A DNA stretch of 64,000 bases from Lineus longissimus. Its lineage: Eukaryota; Nemertea; Pilidiophora; Heteronemertea; Lineidae. The position numbers and the translations under genes were made by a program. Below, piece by piece: positions 23,173 through 35,559 of the stretch (position 1 is its first letter; the number at the start of each line of letters is the position of its first letter). The stretch lies in contig NC_088318.1 in NCBI RefSeq assembly GCF_910592395.1, positions 16,614,349 through 16,678,348 on the forward strand, given 5' to 3'. The notes under the pieces are model-generated. The model saw nothing but the letters and a program-made list of their open reading frames with translations. It was not told the origin of the DNA and did no database searches.

Positions 23173-23500
23173 AATGTCTGTTGACCAAGCCTTCGTTTGA
23201 AGCGAGTCCGTCCACTTTTCACTACCTGTTCGTGTTTGATTGAAGATTCACCAAGGCATGTTGCACAGACTGAGAGACAGTCTGTTGACCAACACTTTAT
23301 AAATAGGCAAATGGATGAAATTTGCCGACCGTCTGCTATCATGTGGGCCCGTCCAATCACTGCATGCACTCAAGTGCTGTAGACTGCAAAATTCTCGCAC
23401 TCCTTATTTTTGTGTTTCGCAAAGATTTCTGAAAAAAAATGAAAAGTTCACAATTTTTTTTGGAGGGCTGTGAAATTTCTTCTGGTTTTTCAAATCAAAC

Positions 23501-23563
23501 AATAAATGTGCGCGAATTTTCTTTTCGCAAATCATTGTTATTCTCGTAATCTGCGAAAATAAA
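23501..23563 (+). terminator. Candidate poly(A) signals of CIMIP1
   Basis: AATAAA at 23501-23506 and again at 23558-23563, about 330-390 bases after the stop. Either could define the mRNA 3' end. Confidence 0.55.
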
Positions 23564-23569
23564 ACAAGC

Positions 23570-25890
23570 GAGAAAATTTAGCCGTTTTATACAGTGCTTG
23601 TCTTTATTCCATCACCTGTGAACTATGCAAGGCATATCTGTGATATATTTCTATTGTTACAATCCATTTTCATGTAAGACTGCGAGAAGATCAGCTTTAA
23701 TCCTTAAATCCTGAAATCAAGAGAGTAAGGCAGCTGCAGTGAGAAAATGTAGGAGAGTGCGAGTCACTGAATTTGTGATTGGTACATTTTGCAAATAACG
23801 ATTGTCAGGTTTTGTTTTGATCTAATCGGGCAAATCAGTGAATCTGTGATATAATGTATACCTGTGAAATTTGTTGTTAAACCTCGGGTACATATGTTTA
23901 TTTGTGTAGTCAATTATAGTAGTTTCAGAGTAGCTCAAAGTTGAAGGGTTTCAATAATGCACATTTTAAAGAGAAATTCATGATAGTGTTTGACCTGTTT
24001 TTCAAATATTTTAGAATCCGATTATTTTTTATATTATTTTCTTATCAGCTGTGACAACTGTTCTTCACCTGAGGATAGTATAGTGTCTAGATTGAAGGCA
24101 CGTCCAAATGAATGTTTTTTTATATCTGTGTAAATTATTGTCTTGTATAGAACTGCCGATCGAACTAGTCTTTGACATCCTTTGGATGCAACTCTCGCGG
24201 TGATAGTCCATGATGGATAGTCCTTTATTGATGATTACTGTCGCTCAAGGTACAACCAGTAGTTTGCTAGACGCTGTATTCATCTCCCTATACCTGCATT
24301 TCTGCAATGAGCACTGCTGTCTACATGATCAGACATTCTATTTATAAATCTGACGCACACAGTGCACCAAGCAGCGCTTACATGATCAAGCGGCTCTATT
24401 TTCATATGAAGCTTTAGGAGAACCGCGTAAACTATACAATACTATCCTTGAGCTCGGTGTTCATGAGGATGTGGCGGGTGATAGACGAGTAGAATACTAC
24501 CTCTCATGAACTGCTGGTATAACCCGGTTTACGCTTATACAGCTTTGATAGATTAGGCGAGTTTGCCAGATTTAATTCACTGAATATGTGCGTGAAAATT
24601 TCCCAGTAAGTTGTTAATGTGGCAAGAATCAATATCAATCCTTGATGATGGTCATTGTAGACTGGTAAGTGGTGTTTCTTCGAAATATTTCGGAGGCCAT
24701 TGATTTGGAGATAGGCAAGAAAACTACAGGGTGATTTGAAAAAACGGGCAGGTTTTTTGCCCTTCTGTAATAAAAAATGCATTTGTCATTCTGGAAAAAG
24801 GTAAAGAGCGCTTTAGTGGGGCAGGGTGCAGCACCCGTTTCTATTTTTATCTCGAAGAAACACTATTTTGGTCTTTCATTGAATTGTTAGATGTTATATC
24901 AGAAGTGAAGAAAGCTTTTAAAGTCCATTAAAAGTACAAAAATTGAAGTGTGATGGTGGAGTTTTATCGAGGTTATTTATTTTTCCCAGAACCAGTGAAA
25001 TAGGATACCAGTCCCAATACAGCTGCTTTGTATATGGTGTTTTAGTCATAAGAGCCTTCACTCATTGGGCCGGCTGTGTCTCAATGGTACTTATGCCCAC
25101 GCAACCTCCAAACTATTAGAAAATATTGGAAATACACTAACTGTGTCAGCATGTAGAGTTTACTAGTGTGTTCCTATATTCTGAATTTAAAATAAAGATT
25201 AAAGGTACACCAGTCGTTAAAAATTTGTAATTGAATTTGAAAATTTCCAATTGCATTAAATAAATATGTATATGAAATTTATCATTGCCGTTGTGTTGAC
25301 AGGTACACAAATACTATAAATGCCAAGTTTCAGCTAATTAGTATGAATAATAACTGCATTTCAGCATTGTGTAAAATTGCATTTCTATTTTACTGGACTC
25401 CCACTAATTATAGTCAGACACTTTGTTTGCAATGTGTCCAGCCTTTGGAAACATGGTGAACAATATTTGTATTGTCTTCACAACAGCAATGTTGACATTT
25501 GCAAGGAACCGTGTAGGCTTTTAATGCAGACTTCTTTTACAATGCGGCTATTCTTCTATTACAGGAGTTATCTCGCATACGAAGTTACAAAACAAGGGAT
25601 GGCCGATTTCTTTGAATGATGACATTTCAATTTTGCAATCAGCTCACCACTCTTTGACTTATCGTATATCTTAAAGCATTAAAATGATTTGATAATGTCT
25701 TGCAGAATGTTTTCTAAGATGCTCATGCCCATGCTCATTCACAATGCTGTGAATTCTTAAGCATTTTCACCACCTTTCTCTCCATATCTTTTCCTATTCA
25801 CTTGCACATCGCTTGCCATGTACATGTCCTGTAAATATTAGATACAGTTATAAGAATAAAGATTGCACAGTAATTGAATAGTTTTGTTTC
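23570..25890. other. No supported gene
   Basis: Unique-looking AT-rich sequence. An AATAAA at about 25190 and another near 25853 are unassigned. No exon was supported here. Confidence 0.5.
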
Positions 25891-25898
25891 ATATTTAG

Positions 25899-26066
25899 CC
25901 TGAAATGCCAAAACATCAGGTCCTATTCATTGTGGAGAAGTTGAGTTCTGTGCCCAGGGCCAAAAGAGGTGCCTCCCCCTCAAGCGACAACAAGGAATCT
26001 GACTACTGCTTTGAATTGTGTGACATTATTGCCACCCACCCCCTCTACCTCTCCATGCAGAGGTGA
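25899..26066 (+). CDS. Candidate orphan 3'-terminal exon
   Basis: An acceptor (ttttgtttcatatttag) leads in phase 0 into 55 codons and TGA. The peptide is coding-like, beginning PEMPKHQVLFIVEKLSSVPR and ending THPLYLSMQR, with a mid Ser/Lys/Asp-rich stretch. ATTAAA follows 20 bases after the stop. I do not recognise the protein. Its phase would allow splicing from CIMIP1 exon 2 (which also ends in phase 0), giving an alternative C-terminus, but it may belong to an unseen gene or be chance. Confidence 0.32.
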   Translation, partial: PEMPKHQVLFIVEKLSSVPRAKRGASPSSDNKESDYCFELCDIIATHPLYLSMQR

Positions 26067-26372
26067 TTAAACCCCCACCTGGGGCATTAAAACGTTGAGG
26101 TAAACACTCGCCTTATCATTTGCTGGCTGACCACCACAGAGAGAGTTTCTTATACATACCCATCACTTACATGATAGTTCAAAGGTCCCTCTTGGTCATT
26201 TCTCTGCCTCCTGCAATGAATGGTCCAATGGTTGCTTTATAAAAGTCATTGTGGCATCCTCATAATCAAGCCTTTGTCAAGTCTTTCTCGGATGGAGGCA
26301 TTAACTTTTATGTTCTTGTCGACACAAACAAAATGGACTGTACCAAAAGTAAGATCCGCAGGGCAGATGAGC

Positions 26373-26814
26373 GGTACCATAAGTACCATCCACAAGACAG
26401 ATGAGCGGTACCATAAGTACCATCCACAAGACAGATGAGCGGTACCATAAGTACCATCCACAAGACAGATGAGCGGTACCATAAGTACCATCCACAAGAC
26501 AGATGAGCGGTACCATAAGTACCATCCACAAGACAGATGAGCGGTACCATAAGTACCATCCACAAGACAGATGAGCAGTACCATAAGTACCATCCACAAG
26601 ACAGATGAGCGGTACCATAAGTACCATCCACAAGACAGATGAGCGGTACCATAAGTACCATCCACAAGACAGATGAGTGGTACCATAAGTACCATCCACA
26701 AGACAGATGAGCGGTACCATAAGTACCATCCACAAGACAGATGAGCGGTACCATAAGTACCATCCACAAGACAGATGAGCGGTACCATAAGTACCATCCA
26801 CAAGACAGATGAGC
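26373..26814. repeat. 34-bp minisatellite, 13 units
   Basis: Thirteen near-identical 34-bp units starting GGTACCATAAGTACC, with only a few G/A or C/T variants, then a degraded unit. Because 34 is not a multiple of three, the minus strand is open in all three frames; these frames are not genes. Very low divergence implies recent expansion. Confidence 0.97.
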
Positions 26815-26899
26815 AGTACCAAATGTTACATACACAGCAATATTTATCCACATGTAGTGATCACGAAGCTTGATGGAGAGAGGAGTCAAAGGTACCATT

Positions 26900-29800
26900 T
26901 TTGCGCCTTCGGAGGGGGGGGGGGTTTGGGTACCTTAAGGGTCCCAAGAACTATGCCATGTTCAAGTTCTCCCATAGACCTTTATTTTGATACCCATGTT
27001 GACATGATTCTATAACATCAAGAGAAGTCACGGTCTCTTTCTTGCTGAAAAAGGTTAATGTTAATGATTGACACAAAATATTCTTAAATAGCAAAAAGCA
27101 GACGATATCATCTTAACTTATTACAGCGCTTTTCTCCATCGGAAATTATATGAAATCTTACCTTTTACCCATCAAAAACCGATTAGAAAGTGCAACCAAG
27201 TATCATTCGGTTGATTTGCCAAGAAAGAGGCGACAGCCGCCCCGGCGTCGCCAAGAGCCATTTCCCCCAGGCTTGCTTCAGCGCTCAGGCGACAAGACCA
27301 GGTTTTATAATGTGGCTGTACTTTCACGGAATAGCGCGAAAGTGTGATGAGATTTGGAGAGAAACTGTCAAACGACGTATAATTTGGTGAGACTATACCT
27401 GTCGAGTCGTGATTAGACCGAAAGATATCTATCATACTTAGTGAACCAAAATAAGCGACATTCTGGGTAGCTCTAATAAACAGGATCTAAACAACGGACT
27501 TTTTATTTTGTTCTGATAGCACGCCCGTTATGAGACATTGTCAAAAAGGCTCCGATTTATTCTAGAATTGATTCGAGAAATGACGATAGCCCGGACAGTT
27601 TTTCAAAGACACATAATTCACTTCTACATCAGGTGTGCTCGCCTAGCTGACCCCAGTTTAAGTAGTCACGACACGGATAACCATCGTACCGTATCACCTC
27701 TATACTCCTGCTAATTTGATTCAGGGATATCATAACGCGCCCGTGCGACATCCGAAACCTTACGGTGTAATGACAACTGTGTTGGCAGAGAGAATGTCCT
27801 TCGATCTTCTGCTTGGAGAATGACCGCCTTTAAAGCAGAATTGAGAGCGTCTGGTTGGCTAAATAAGCCATGGAGGAGTTAAAATCGCAGACTGTCCGCG
27901 TACTTTTAGAACATACAAAACCAAATCGGCCACGTGTCGGCGCAGTTTAGCTCTCACTTTTTCCGTTACCCCCAGATCTGGCTATACGATAGTCGAATCG
28001 GGGAGTGTTGATTTGGCAACAGCACGCCGCTCGCGGGACACTCGCACTCGTAGAAGTCCGCGTTCTGAAGACGATCCCACATTAATGCATGTATCTCATT
28101 CTGTCTCCACACCTGTCGTTGATAATGAATGACAAATTAATGGCTTCGCTCGGCTCTCTGGTGTCTTATCTTATACTCCCCTCCCAATTAGTCCGAGTTT
28201 CACTTAGTCCCGTATCGATCGCTTCCAGTCTGCTCGCACTGACAACTCCGACTGGACTAATTAGACCTGTTTGCGACAGGGTTAGCATAACATAAAAAGT
28301 ACAAATCCGGCGAATAAGTATATACTGGTAGTGACCCCGACCCAATGCCATTGACATGTCGGATGATGCTGTAGACGAATGGTCCCCTGTTGACAGTAAA
28401 CAGACTCTTCGTCGTGTGGAAGCCAACCAAAACAGCCGTAGATTTAGCTGCGGTTAAATGAGCATTTTGGGGGAAAGACTCAGACAATGGTTGTTTATTT
28501 GCACTCTTAGACACAGACACAGTTTTATCAACATATACCAAAAAAATTGTCACTTCAATTATGGATGTCTATACCATCAAAAACACCAAATGTTAGGAAA
28601 TCCATACCAAAGTACCAAGTAATGGCAATCCATACCAGATCATGACAAACCATGGTGGAAAATTTCGGGAAATATGGCTGGACAATAAAAGTTTGAATAA
28701 AATCTTTGTCGTGTCTGCCTCGCCTTCAGCCGCCTGGAAGTTGGCAACTTCAATCAGATAATTCTGCTAGTGGAGTGATGCAGTTAGTGGGTGGCTAGTA
28801 GACCTCACCAAATAATTGTCATCCTGTCACAGTGTTTGCCTAGACATTAGAATTTATCAGTGTTAACTCATTCGTATGGATATCCCCATACCAAATTACC
28901 GAATTGCCTGTATGGAAATCTATCTCGTTCTCAATCGAAGCGAGATTCCAAAGGTTTCGTGAACTATTCTAATTGATTTTTACCGCGACATGTCTGCTTG
29001 GTGTATTCTCAAATGATGATGCATCGCCTTGCACTTTAAGCAAAAGACAGACGAGGACCAGGGGAGATGGAGACGAGGTATTTCTTTATCATCAAATGTC
29101 AACAATCATTCGGGTGGGATAAAAATGTATTGTCTCCAATCCGAGTCTTTCAATATAATTGTTCACATTTCTAATTATTTTTAAAAAGCGTAATGGCTGT
29201 GTCTTTTCAAAATGTTGAAAATGTTGAACCACCCCTATAAAGTATAAAGTATGAGGCACACGTTGCCACTTGCATAAACGGGTAAATGAACAACGACAAA
29301 AAACTAATTGGCTTTCGAATCGACCATCCTCTCAAAGGCGCCGGGGAATATATCTGTCTGAATCGAAAAGTTATTAGACGAAGCATCTCGTTCAACATGC
29401 TGATTAATTTGGTCTGAATGACTTATTATCACCCACACTACATTAGACAAGAGATCACGAGATGGGCACATTGACGTCGGAGATGGTGCTTCAGGAAAGC
29501 CGGCGCGACATTTGGCTATACAGTCAAAAATCCGTGTCAAGGGACGAAACCCAATTTCATTTTCACACTTTCGTAATAAGATTGCATAGTGCTGAACTAA
29601 AACACCTTACGTATATACCATTGTTTACATTGCATTACGCACTGTGCCTCTTTTTGGCGGCAGCGGTATTGTTGCAAGATTGATGTCGGCCCCGACCTCA
29701 TCCTTGATTCGAGATTGATGGCAGAATGATGTCGGCCGAACATCAAAATCCGGAAACAACTACCGAACGTCCGTGTGAATTTGACACTGATTTCAGACAT

Positions 29801-31700
29801 TCTGACAGAATGTGTCATTCTGATGTTAGATTGACGTCGGCCCGCGACATTCGTATTGCCCGTGTACCTTATTTACTGCGTCTTAGATTCAAGTAGGCCT
29901 ATATTTGCGAGATGATGATGATATGGAGAGGAGTGGTGTACTTTTACTGCTGTGTTGACTATTGAATGGTTAAAAGGTGAACGGCCGGTGACATCTTGAC
30001 TCTTTGTGTCTACATCCCGAGGGAAAGTTAGTCTAGGTTTGACATTTTACATTCGGTCGTCGACCGCCCTCTGTAATGGCTTCTGGCTGCGATTGTTTTG
30101 TGAGTGATGGGGATACACCAATGGTTTCTCCGTGCACAAATCAGTGTAATGAACTTATTTTGTATTGAATAGTATTTGATTAAATCCACAAAAGTGCATT
30201 TTCGTGGGCTGTGTCATACCGCAATACTTCCTGTTCCTTCTGTGCTATTTCAGCGTAGATTGCTTTGAAATTTTCAGGGCTTCTTTACGATTTGGCATAA
30301 TAATCATTGGTATAGAAGGATATAAAGGACTGACCACTGTTTTTAACGGAAAGCCGCAACAAGACAAAGCACCCTTATCTTTCGCTGCTGTGTTGCAAAA
30401 AAAAAGATTCTGTTGAGTTTAATCAAAGTTTGGCAAGGCAGCACATGTTTAGACTCCCTGGACAGCCCATTGCGTCATCCTAATCAGTTTTGCTTTTTCG
30501 CAGGAAAAGGATACACTCCGGACGCAGTGGACCGGCCTCGTTCCTCACCATAAGGAGACCAAATTAGGATGACGCAATGGGCTGCCCAGGGAGTCTATGG
30601 AAAAGGATGACTCGCTCCGATTTTACCAGTCATAGATACATCAGAAAACTCTCAGACGGTGAATATTGGAAAATGGTTATCGTTTTTCGTAGTGTTCTAG
30701 ACAGAACAGGCGAATTTTAAACCAATTATATTATGTCGTCTGCTTGTAACCATTTTACTCGCAGAGAAGACGAAATGTCGCGGCCGTATTGGGCGTGTAG
30801 CGCTCCGAACCAAAATGTGAGGATGAGCCTGTGAACCTGACACGGGAGTCCGAACGCGAGCTTGCAAACCCCCCCGGACAAAACCTCACTATTGTTGTTC
30901 CATTGAAAGGTTTGGCAACTGGTCGAAATGGACAACATGTCGCAAACCCTCACCCCTGAGTTTGAGCAAGTGAGAACGAGATATATTTCAAAAACCTTTG
31001 TTCAATAATTGTTGACCAGTTTACTCCCTGATGTTCGTTTCAGCTGATTATGTCATAGTTCGCGGTCACATGGTATGACGTCAGGTCTTTTGCCAACGCG
31101 GCAGATATTTCCCACAGGAGGAGAAGTACTACATGTTGAACCTTTCCGAATTTCTCCATAAAATCTGTAGTTTCTCTAATAAGTCTTCTTTGAAAGTATC
31201 TTATTTTGTATGTTTTGAAAGGCAAAGCACAACAAACATCTTTTCGCTGCCAAAAAATGCACAAAGTGACTTCCAGCTACCTTTGCGAGGGAAGTGTTGT
31301 GGGAATCTAAAATATGCCATCTGCGTTCCTTGCCTTCGTCTTGGGTATTGCTGGCCACAACAAACAAGCAGCAAACAAAAGGCCGCATGGTCGCACACCA
31401 CATGTTCTTTAGTTCGTTGTGCCTATACACGTGTTTAGGTTTGTTTGGGCCAGCAGTGGCTTCCTCCGCCTGGTGTAAAAGTGTTTATTGTATTAGGCGT
31501 CAGTTGGCCGGATCGATTAGAAATCTTTAATCTAATCCAGTTCAACATCAAACTTCTCGTATCGTTTCTACCACTTTTCAATGACGTCACGACCTGACGA
31601 TGTCGGCTGATAAACGATGACGAGGCTCGCGATACTTCTTCGAAAGCTCGATGAACAACACACATGTCATTGCCTGAGAATGCAAGTCGGTGTAAGCTTA
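26900..31700. other. Intergenic stretch
   Basis: No supported exon. The GC-richer patches at 27220-27330 and 27950-28080 may be regulatory. GATTGATGTCGGCC-like motifs recur at 29680-29850. A TA-flanked MITE lies at 30452-30595. A signal-peptide-like minus ORF at 31176-31430 lacks supporting splice or domain evidence. Confidence 0.45.
30452..30595. mobile_element. 144-bp MITE with TA target duplication
   Basis: The terminal inverted repeats, about 33 bases, begin GACTCCCTGG at the left and end CCAGGGAGTC at the right. They differ at one position in the outer 20, with TA immediately outside both ends. The centre is unrelated and non-coding. It looks like a Tc1/mariner-type non-autonomous element, distinct from family A. 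Confidence 0.85.
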
Positions 31701-31722
31701 CATCCTACCTGAGAACAACATC

Positions 31723-32570
31723 ATGGTAAGTTTTCTTTTATAACAAACAGTGCTAATACAAATTGTCGCCCTTCACAGCAAAACGAGGCGCATAACGCAC
31801 AGTGATGAGCCAAATAACAACATGATATAACTGAAGAAATTGATGTACTCATGATATTTTGAATGCTTTTGGTGATGGTTTGATTTAAAACATGACTTTG
31901 ATGTCATGGTAAAATTACACTGCCTGTGAAAAGGGTCTTTTCAAAATGGCCGAAACTTATTTTCGCATACGGTCTATTTTGTCTATGATTGCTGACTTGT
32001 CTGTTGACGAGAGAGACCATTGGCCTTTAGTTCAAATGCTTCATGTTGAATTCTAACTCGTCAGTGATACGGTTTGGTGCAAGTCCCAATGATACATTAT
32101 GGTAACCCCCTCCTTCTCCTTTCACGTTCCCATCTTGTTACTCAAGAATCCTACCTAGAGGTGAGGGTAACTTAACTTAGACCTTCTCCCCCTCCATACG
32201 AGTCCCCTTCTTGTTACTCAGTTGACACATGTGGAGAGTTTATGAAGAATCCTACTTAGATTGTAACTTAACCTCCTTCCACCCTCCATAAAGGTCACCT
32301 TCTAAGTTCTTGTTACTCAGTTGACACATTTGGAGAGTTTAGGAAGAATCCTACCTAGAGGTGAGGGTAACTTAACCTCTTCCTCTTCTTGTGATGTCCA
32401 TTAGCAAAATACTCAAAATTCTATTATCTTATATTATCAGGTGGTATCGCATACACACCACGCGCCAAGGAAGCCAACCGCCACCTCGAAGGAGGAGGAA
32501 AACGGTGATGGAATCTTCGCTCACCGCAGAACAACATGTGATGATTTCTTCAAGGCAAGACCTTCTGTTT
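31723..32570 (+). CDS. Unidentified gene, 5' coding exons (ATG at exon 1 end plus exon 2)
   Basis: The ATG at 31723-31725 is the last codon of exon 1 (acatcATG/gtaagt). Exon 2 (32441-32570) follows the acceptor tatattatcag and continues in frame for 43 codons to a good donor (GTTT/gtaaga, phase 1). The N-terminus starts MVVSHTHHAPRKPTATSKEE and continues through GDGIFAHRRTTCDDFFKARP: soluble, basic and without a signal peptide. I do not recognise the family. A second frame of exon 2 is also open (MESSLTAEQHVM), but the first has the better purine-first codon pattern. The 715-base intron contains a 100-bp tandem repeat. The gene must continue rightward; candidate last exons are at 38432-38599. 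Confidence 0.55.
32105..32385. repeat. 100-bp tandem repeat in intron
   Basis: Two and a half copies of a roughly 100-base unit containing CTTGTTACTCAGTTGACACA, GGAGAGTTTA and GTAACTTAACCT. The motif GTTGACACA occurs at 32221 and 32321; the first copy is internally deleted. Confidence 0.8.
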
Positions 32571-32624
32571 GTAAGAAGTTTTTTTTACTCAACTGTCAGT
32601 GCGGCGCTATAAAAAATACTAGGG

Positions 32625-32695
32625 GTTGGCGGGATTCGAACCCGAGACCTCCCAACCGCAAGTCACAAGCTCTAACCACTACTCCACCAAACAAC
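32625..32695 (-). mobile_element. tRNA-related SINE fragment
   Basis: The minus strand carries an A-box-like GGAGTAGTGGTTAGAGC and a perfect B box GGTTCGAATCC about 35 bases later, as in a tRNA gene. The acceptor and D stems do not pair, so this is a decayed tRNA-derived SINE, not a functional tRNA. It lies just downstream of exon 2 of the gene at 31723. Confidence 0.7.
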
Positions 32696-32699
32696 ACTC

Positions 32700-34960
32700 A
32701 TAGATGCGCTGGCAACGACCGAGTCGATGAAGTTCAGGCCAGACGGCTCATTGAAGGTCGGTCGTGGTGAACTGATAGAATTGGCAGGTCACGCGACCCT
32801 TTGTCCAATAAGGTGTGTCCATTTCTCCTGCACCAACACACAATCTATACACCTTTCCAGAAATGGGGCGCTGAGTGTCCGAAATAGTGATGTCATAAGG
32901 GGAAACAAGGCCTTATGGTGGAGGGACAAAGGAGATAGTCATGGTTGACCAACACACTTGAATGCCTTTAATGACGGACAAGGGGGAAAAAGATAGTTCC
33001 AATGCAAGCCACCAATTTCGGGAAGCATGTATAGATTGAATGGAAGGCGATGTATAGGGCTATGTAGACCTATTTCATAGCGTTAATGCTTTGAATGAGT
33101 TGTAAAATTCCCGCTGGAAAAATCAAAGCAATCTCAAAATTTGTAAGAAAAATAATCTAAATTAAAGTTGACGGGCTGTTAATGACAAAGCACTGTACAT
33201 AACATGTTCATATTAGAAAGATATATCTGTGAACACGTAGAAATTTTCAACAATGTATGTGTTATACGGCTGCATAGAAAGAGTAGTAATAAAATGTTAT
33301 GTTTGAAGTTTCGTCTTCTATTTGGTTCCTTCACTTTGATGTGCTGCCTTCTATTGGATCTTTGAAGACAGTAAAGGCAATCAATAAAGCTGATGTAGTC
33401 AAAGCGAGGGTCTTAAAGGTTTGTCACACGTACTACAAAACTGAAATCTACGGCACTTGTCAAAACACACAGAATGCTGACAAATGATACGATAGATACC
33501 TTGGATAAAAATGGTGTCCTTCAATTTATCATTGATGAGTGTTTTGGAGGACACGTTTTAGGTCCTCCAAGATTTCAGTATTTCAAGTTTTGTTGTACTT
33601 CTGGCAAACCTCAAGACCCTCGATATATGGCTTGTTATTCGTTGCAAAATTCAATAGTTATTACCATTCAGTGTTTATATTCATGTTCAATAATTAATAC
33701 TTTTGTTTTCAAGGTTTTTATAATGTGCAATACAAAGATTGTGGTAACGTGATCACATATCTTTAATAGACTTGCCATGTAACTCAGTCATGATATTTTG
33801 CCATGTGTATACTGTAAGATATTTATATGCTATGAAGAATTATCTATGGTGACGTTACTACCGTTGAATTGTTGGCAAAAGGTGAAAAGGTCTTTGAAAC
33901 TGCCTCGATAGGTTGTTTCAAGTTGCTGTTTTCGATCCTTTCAACTATTCAACGGTTGTAACATCACACATAAACACTTCTGTCAGACATATAAATTATT
34001 CTCTACACTGTACTTGGGCATAATAACATGAATTGCACATAGTCTTCCAAAGTAATGTGGAAACACCACTCATATTCTTCAATTATATCGCACATAATAG
34101 AAACTTCGAATTCAAATGTACGTGAAAGTGGTTTGCGAAACTGACACAAGTCGATGTAATGACTATTCCTATTCATCAGTGTTCCCATTAATGAGATGAA
34201 CGTCCATAGCGCGTGGACTTGAGGAAAAAAGGAGGAGAGAAAAGAGAGACAGCGTGTTAAAACTGTCTTTCATGCGTTTCCTATGTACACCCATCCGGAC
34301 GCATTGTAGAATGACGAAATCACAAGGCCTCGGGGGTAAAACACGAAGACCTTGGAAGAAGACAAGTATGCCCGGGCGTGGAAGTAGGGGATTGGGCGGA
34401 GGACCCTCGTCCTTGTTTGAAAGTACATGTACATGTACCTTCCTCAAGAACGCTCAGATTTGTAGGCCGGTGTAAAAGTTTCAAATGTCCTCGGATAGAA
34501 TGTCCGGAGAACAAAGGATTCTATTATGCGCTTAAATCACTGTCCCATTGACTCATGAACCGAACGCCATCATCCATCAGAAGACAATAACAGTATCGGT
34601 CAGTGCAGAAGTTTGAATTGTTCAAGGATAGAATGTCCGGGGAACAAATGAAGGATAAGCGCTATAGTCTTAGAGCTTTTGTCATGGCCCCTATAAAGCA
34701 ATAAATACCATAATCCGAATACAATGGTGCCGGACACGTCTTACAGGGGCAAAATTCTCTCCTTCTCTCACCGGCCTGCGTACTTCGGATACCTCGTAAA
34801 ATTTCACATCCTCCGAGTGTCTTCCGGTTACCACATTTTCAAAACGAATGTCTCCAAGTCCAATGAAGACGAATCAAGGACCAGTCCTTACTCTGCATGT
34901 CACAACCACAGTCTTCCAGATCTCCCATACACTTCGTTATAGCCAGTTCAACTACATATA
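32700..34960 (+). other. Probable intron; no firm exon
   Basis: No exon matching the required phase was found. A 72-codon plus-strand frame at 34724-34942 has coding-like composition but no matching splice sites. Confidence 0.45.
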
Positions 34961-34969
34961 TTTGGTGAA

Positions 34970-35530
34970 GCTGCTGAAAAAAGCATCACCTCCCGAGCGA
35001 AGACAGACTGTTCAGTCAACAGTAATATCAAGTGAGGACACTCTTGAACCAGGAGTCGCCTGTCTGATGGAGACAGCCTGGTCAGATTCCGCTGTGTCCT
35101 CTGGTGAAGCTATTGAACCTCAAGTCACCTCCCGGGTATAAAGACAGACTGGTAAAGCTACTGAGCAAAGCGTAACCTCCCTGGTGACGACAGGATGGTC
35201 AGTCCACAACTGCTGCGTTCTGTATGGGTAAATATTGAGCTTTGAGTTTCCTCTGAATTGAAGACAGCCTGGTCAGATGTGACTGTGTCCACTTTCGAAA
35301 CTACTCAACCCCAATCACCTCCCGGGTGAAGACAGGCTGGTCAGTCAACTGCTGTGTCCTGTAAAGACACTATTGCACTCTCCACTGAAGACAGCCTGGT
35401 CAGATTCAACCTTGTCTTCTGGTAAAGATACTGAACCTAGCGTCACCTGCCTGGTGAAGGCAGACTGGTAATTTTAGTGCCGTGTCAGTGGTACCTGGAT
35501 ACACATCTTAAAGACAGCCTGGCAAGATTC
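34970..35530. repeat. Degenerate tandem array, about 68-base unit
   Basis: Eight to nine diverged copies carry AGACAGCCTGGTCAG(A/T) followed by a CTGTGTCCT-like segment and TGAACC...GTCACCTCCC. The motif recurs at about 35001, 35069, 35142, 35185, 35262, 35330, 35389, 35457 and 35513. Frames are broken across copies, so it is not read as protein repeats. Confidence 0.7.
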
Positions 35531-35559
35531 ACTCGTCTGCATACACAGGATCAGCGAAC

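Noticed and set aside
26246-26898. Three minus-strand ORFs of 173-201 codons with a GTYGTAHLSCGWYLWY-type repeat
   Set aside because: A 34-bp unit without a stop is necessarily open in all three frames; no splice or start evidence.
31176-31430. Minus ORF with a signal-peptide-like start (MRPFVCCLFVVAS)
   Set aside because: It overlaps an equally long plus ORF, has only a weak donor (gtagct) and no downstream exon.
32625-32695. Possible functional tRNA gene
   Set aside because: The B box is perfect, but the acceptor and D stems do not pair; a SINE remnant fits better.
34724-34942. 72-codon plus frame beginning MVPDTSYRGKILSFSH
   Set aside because: Reasonable composition, but no acceptor or donor in a phase that would join the flanking exons.
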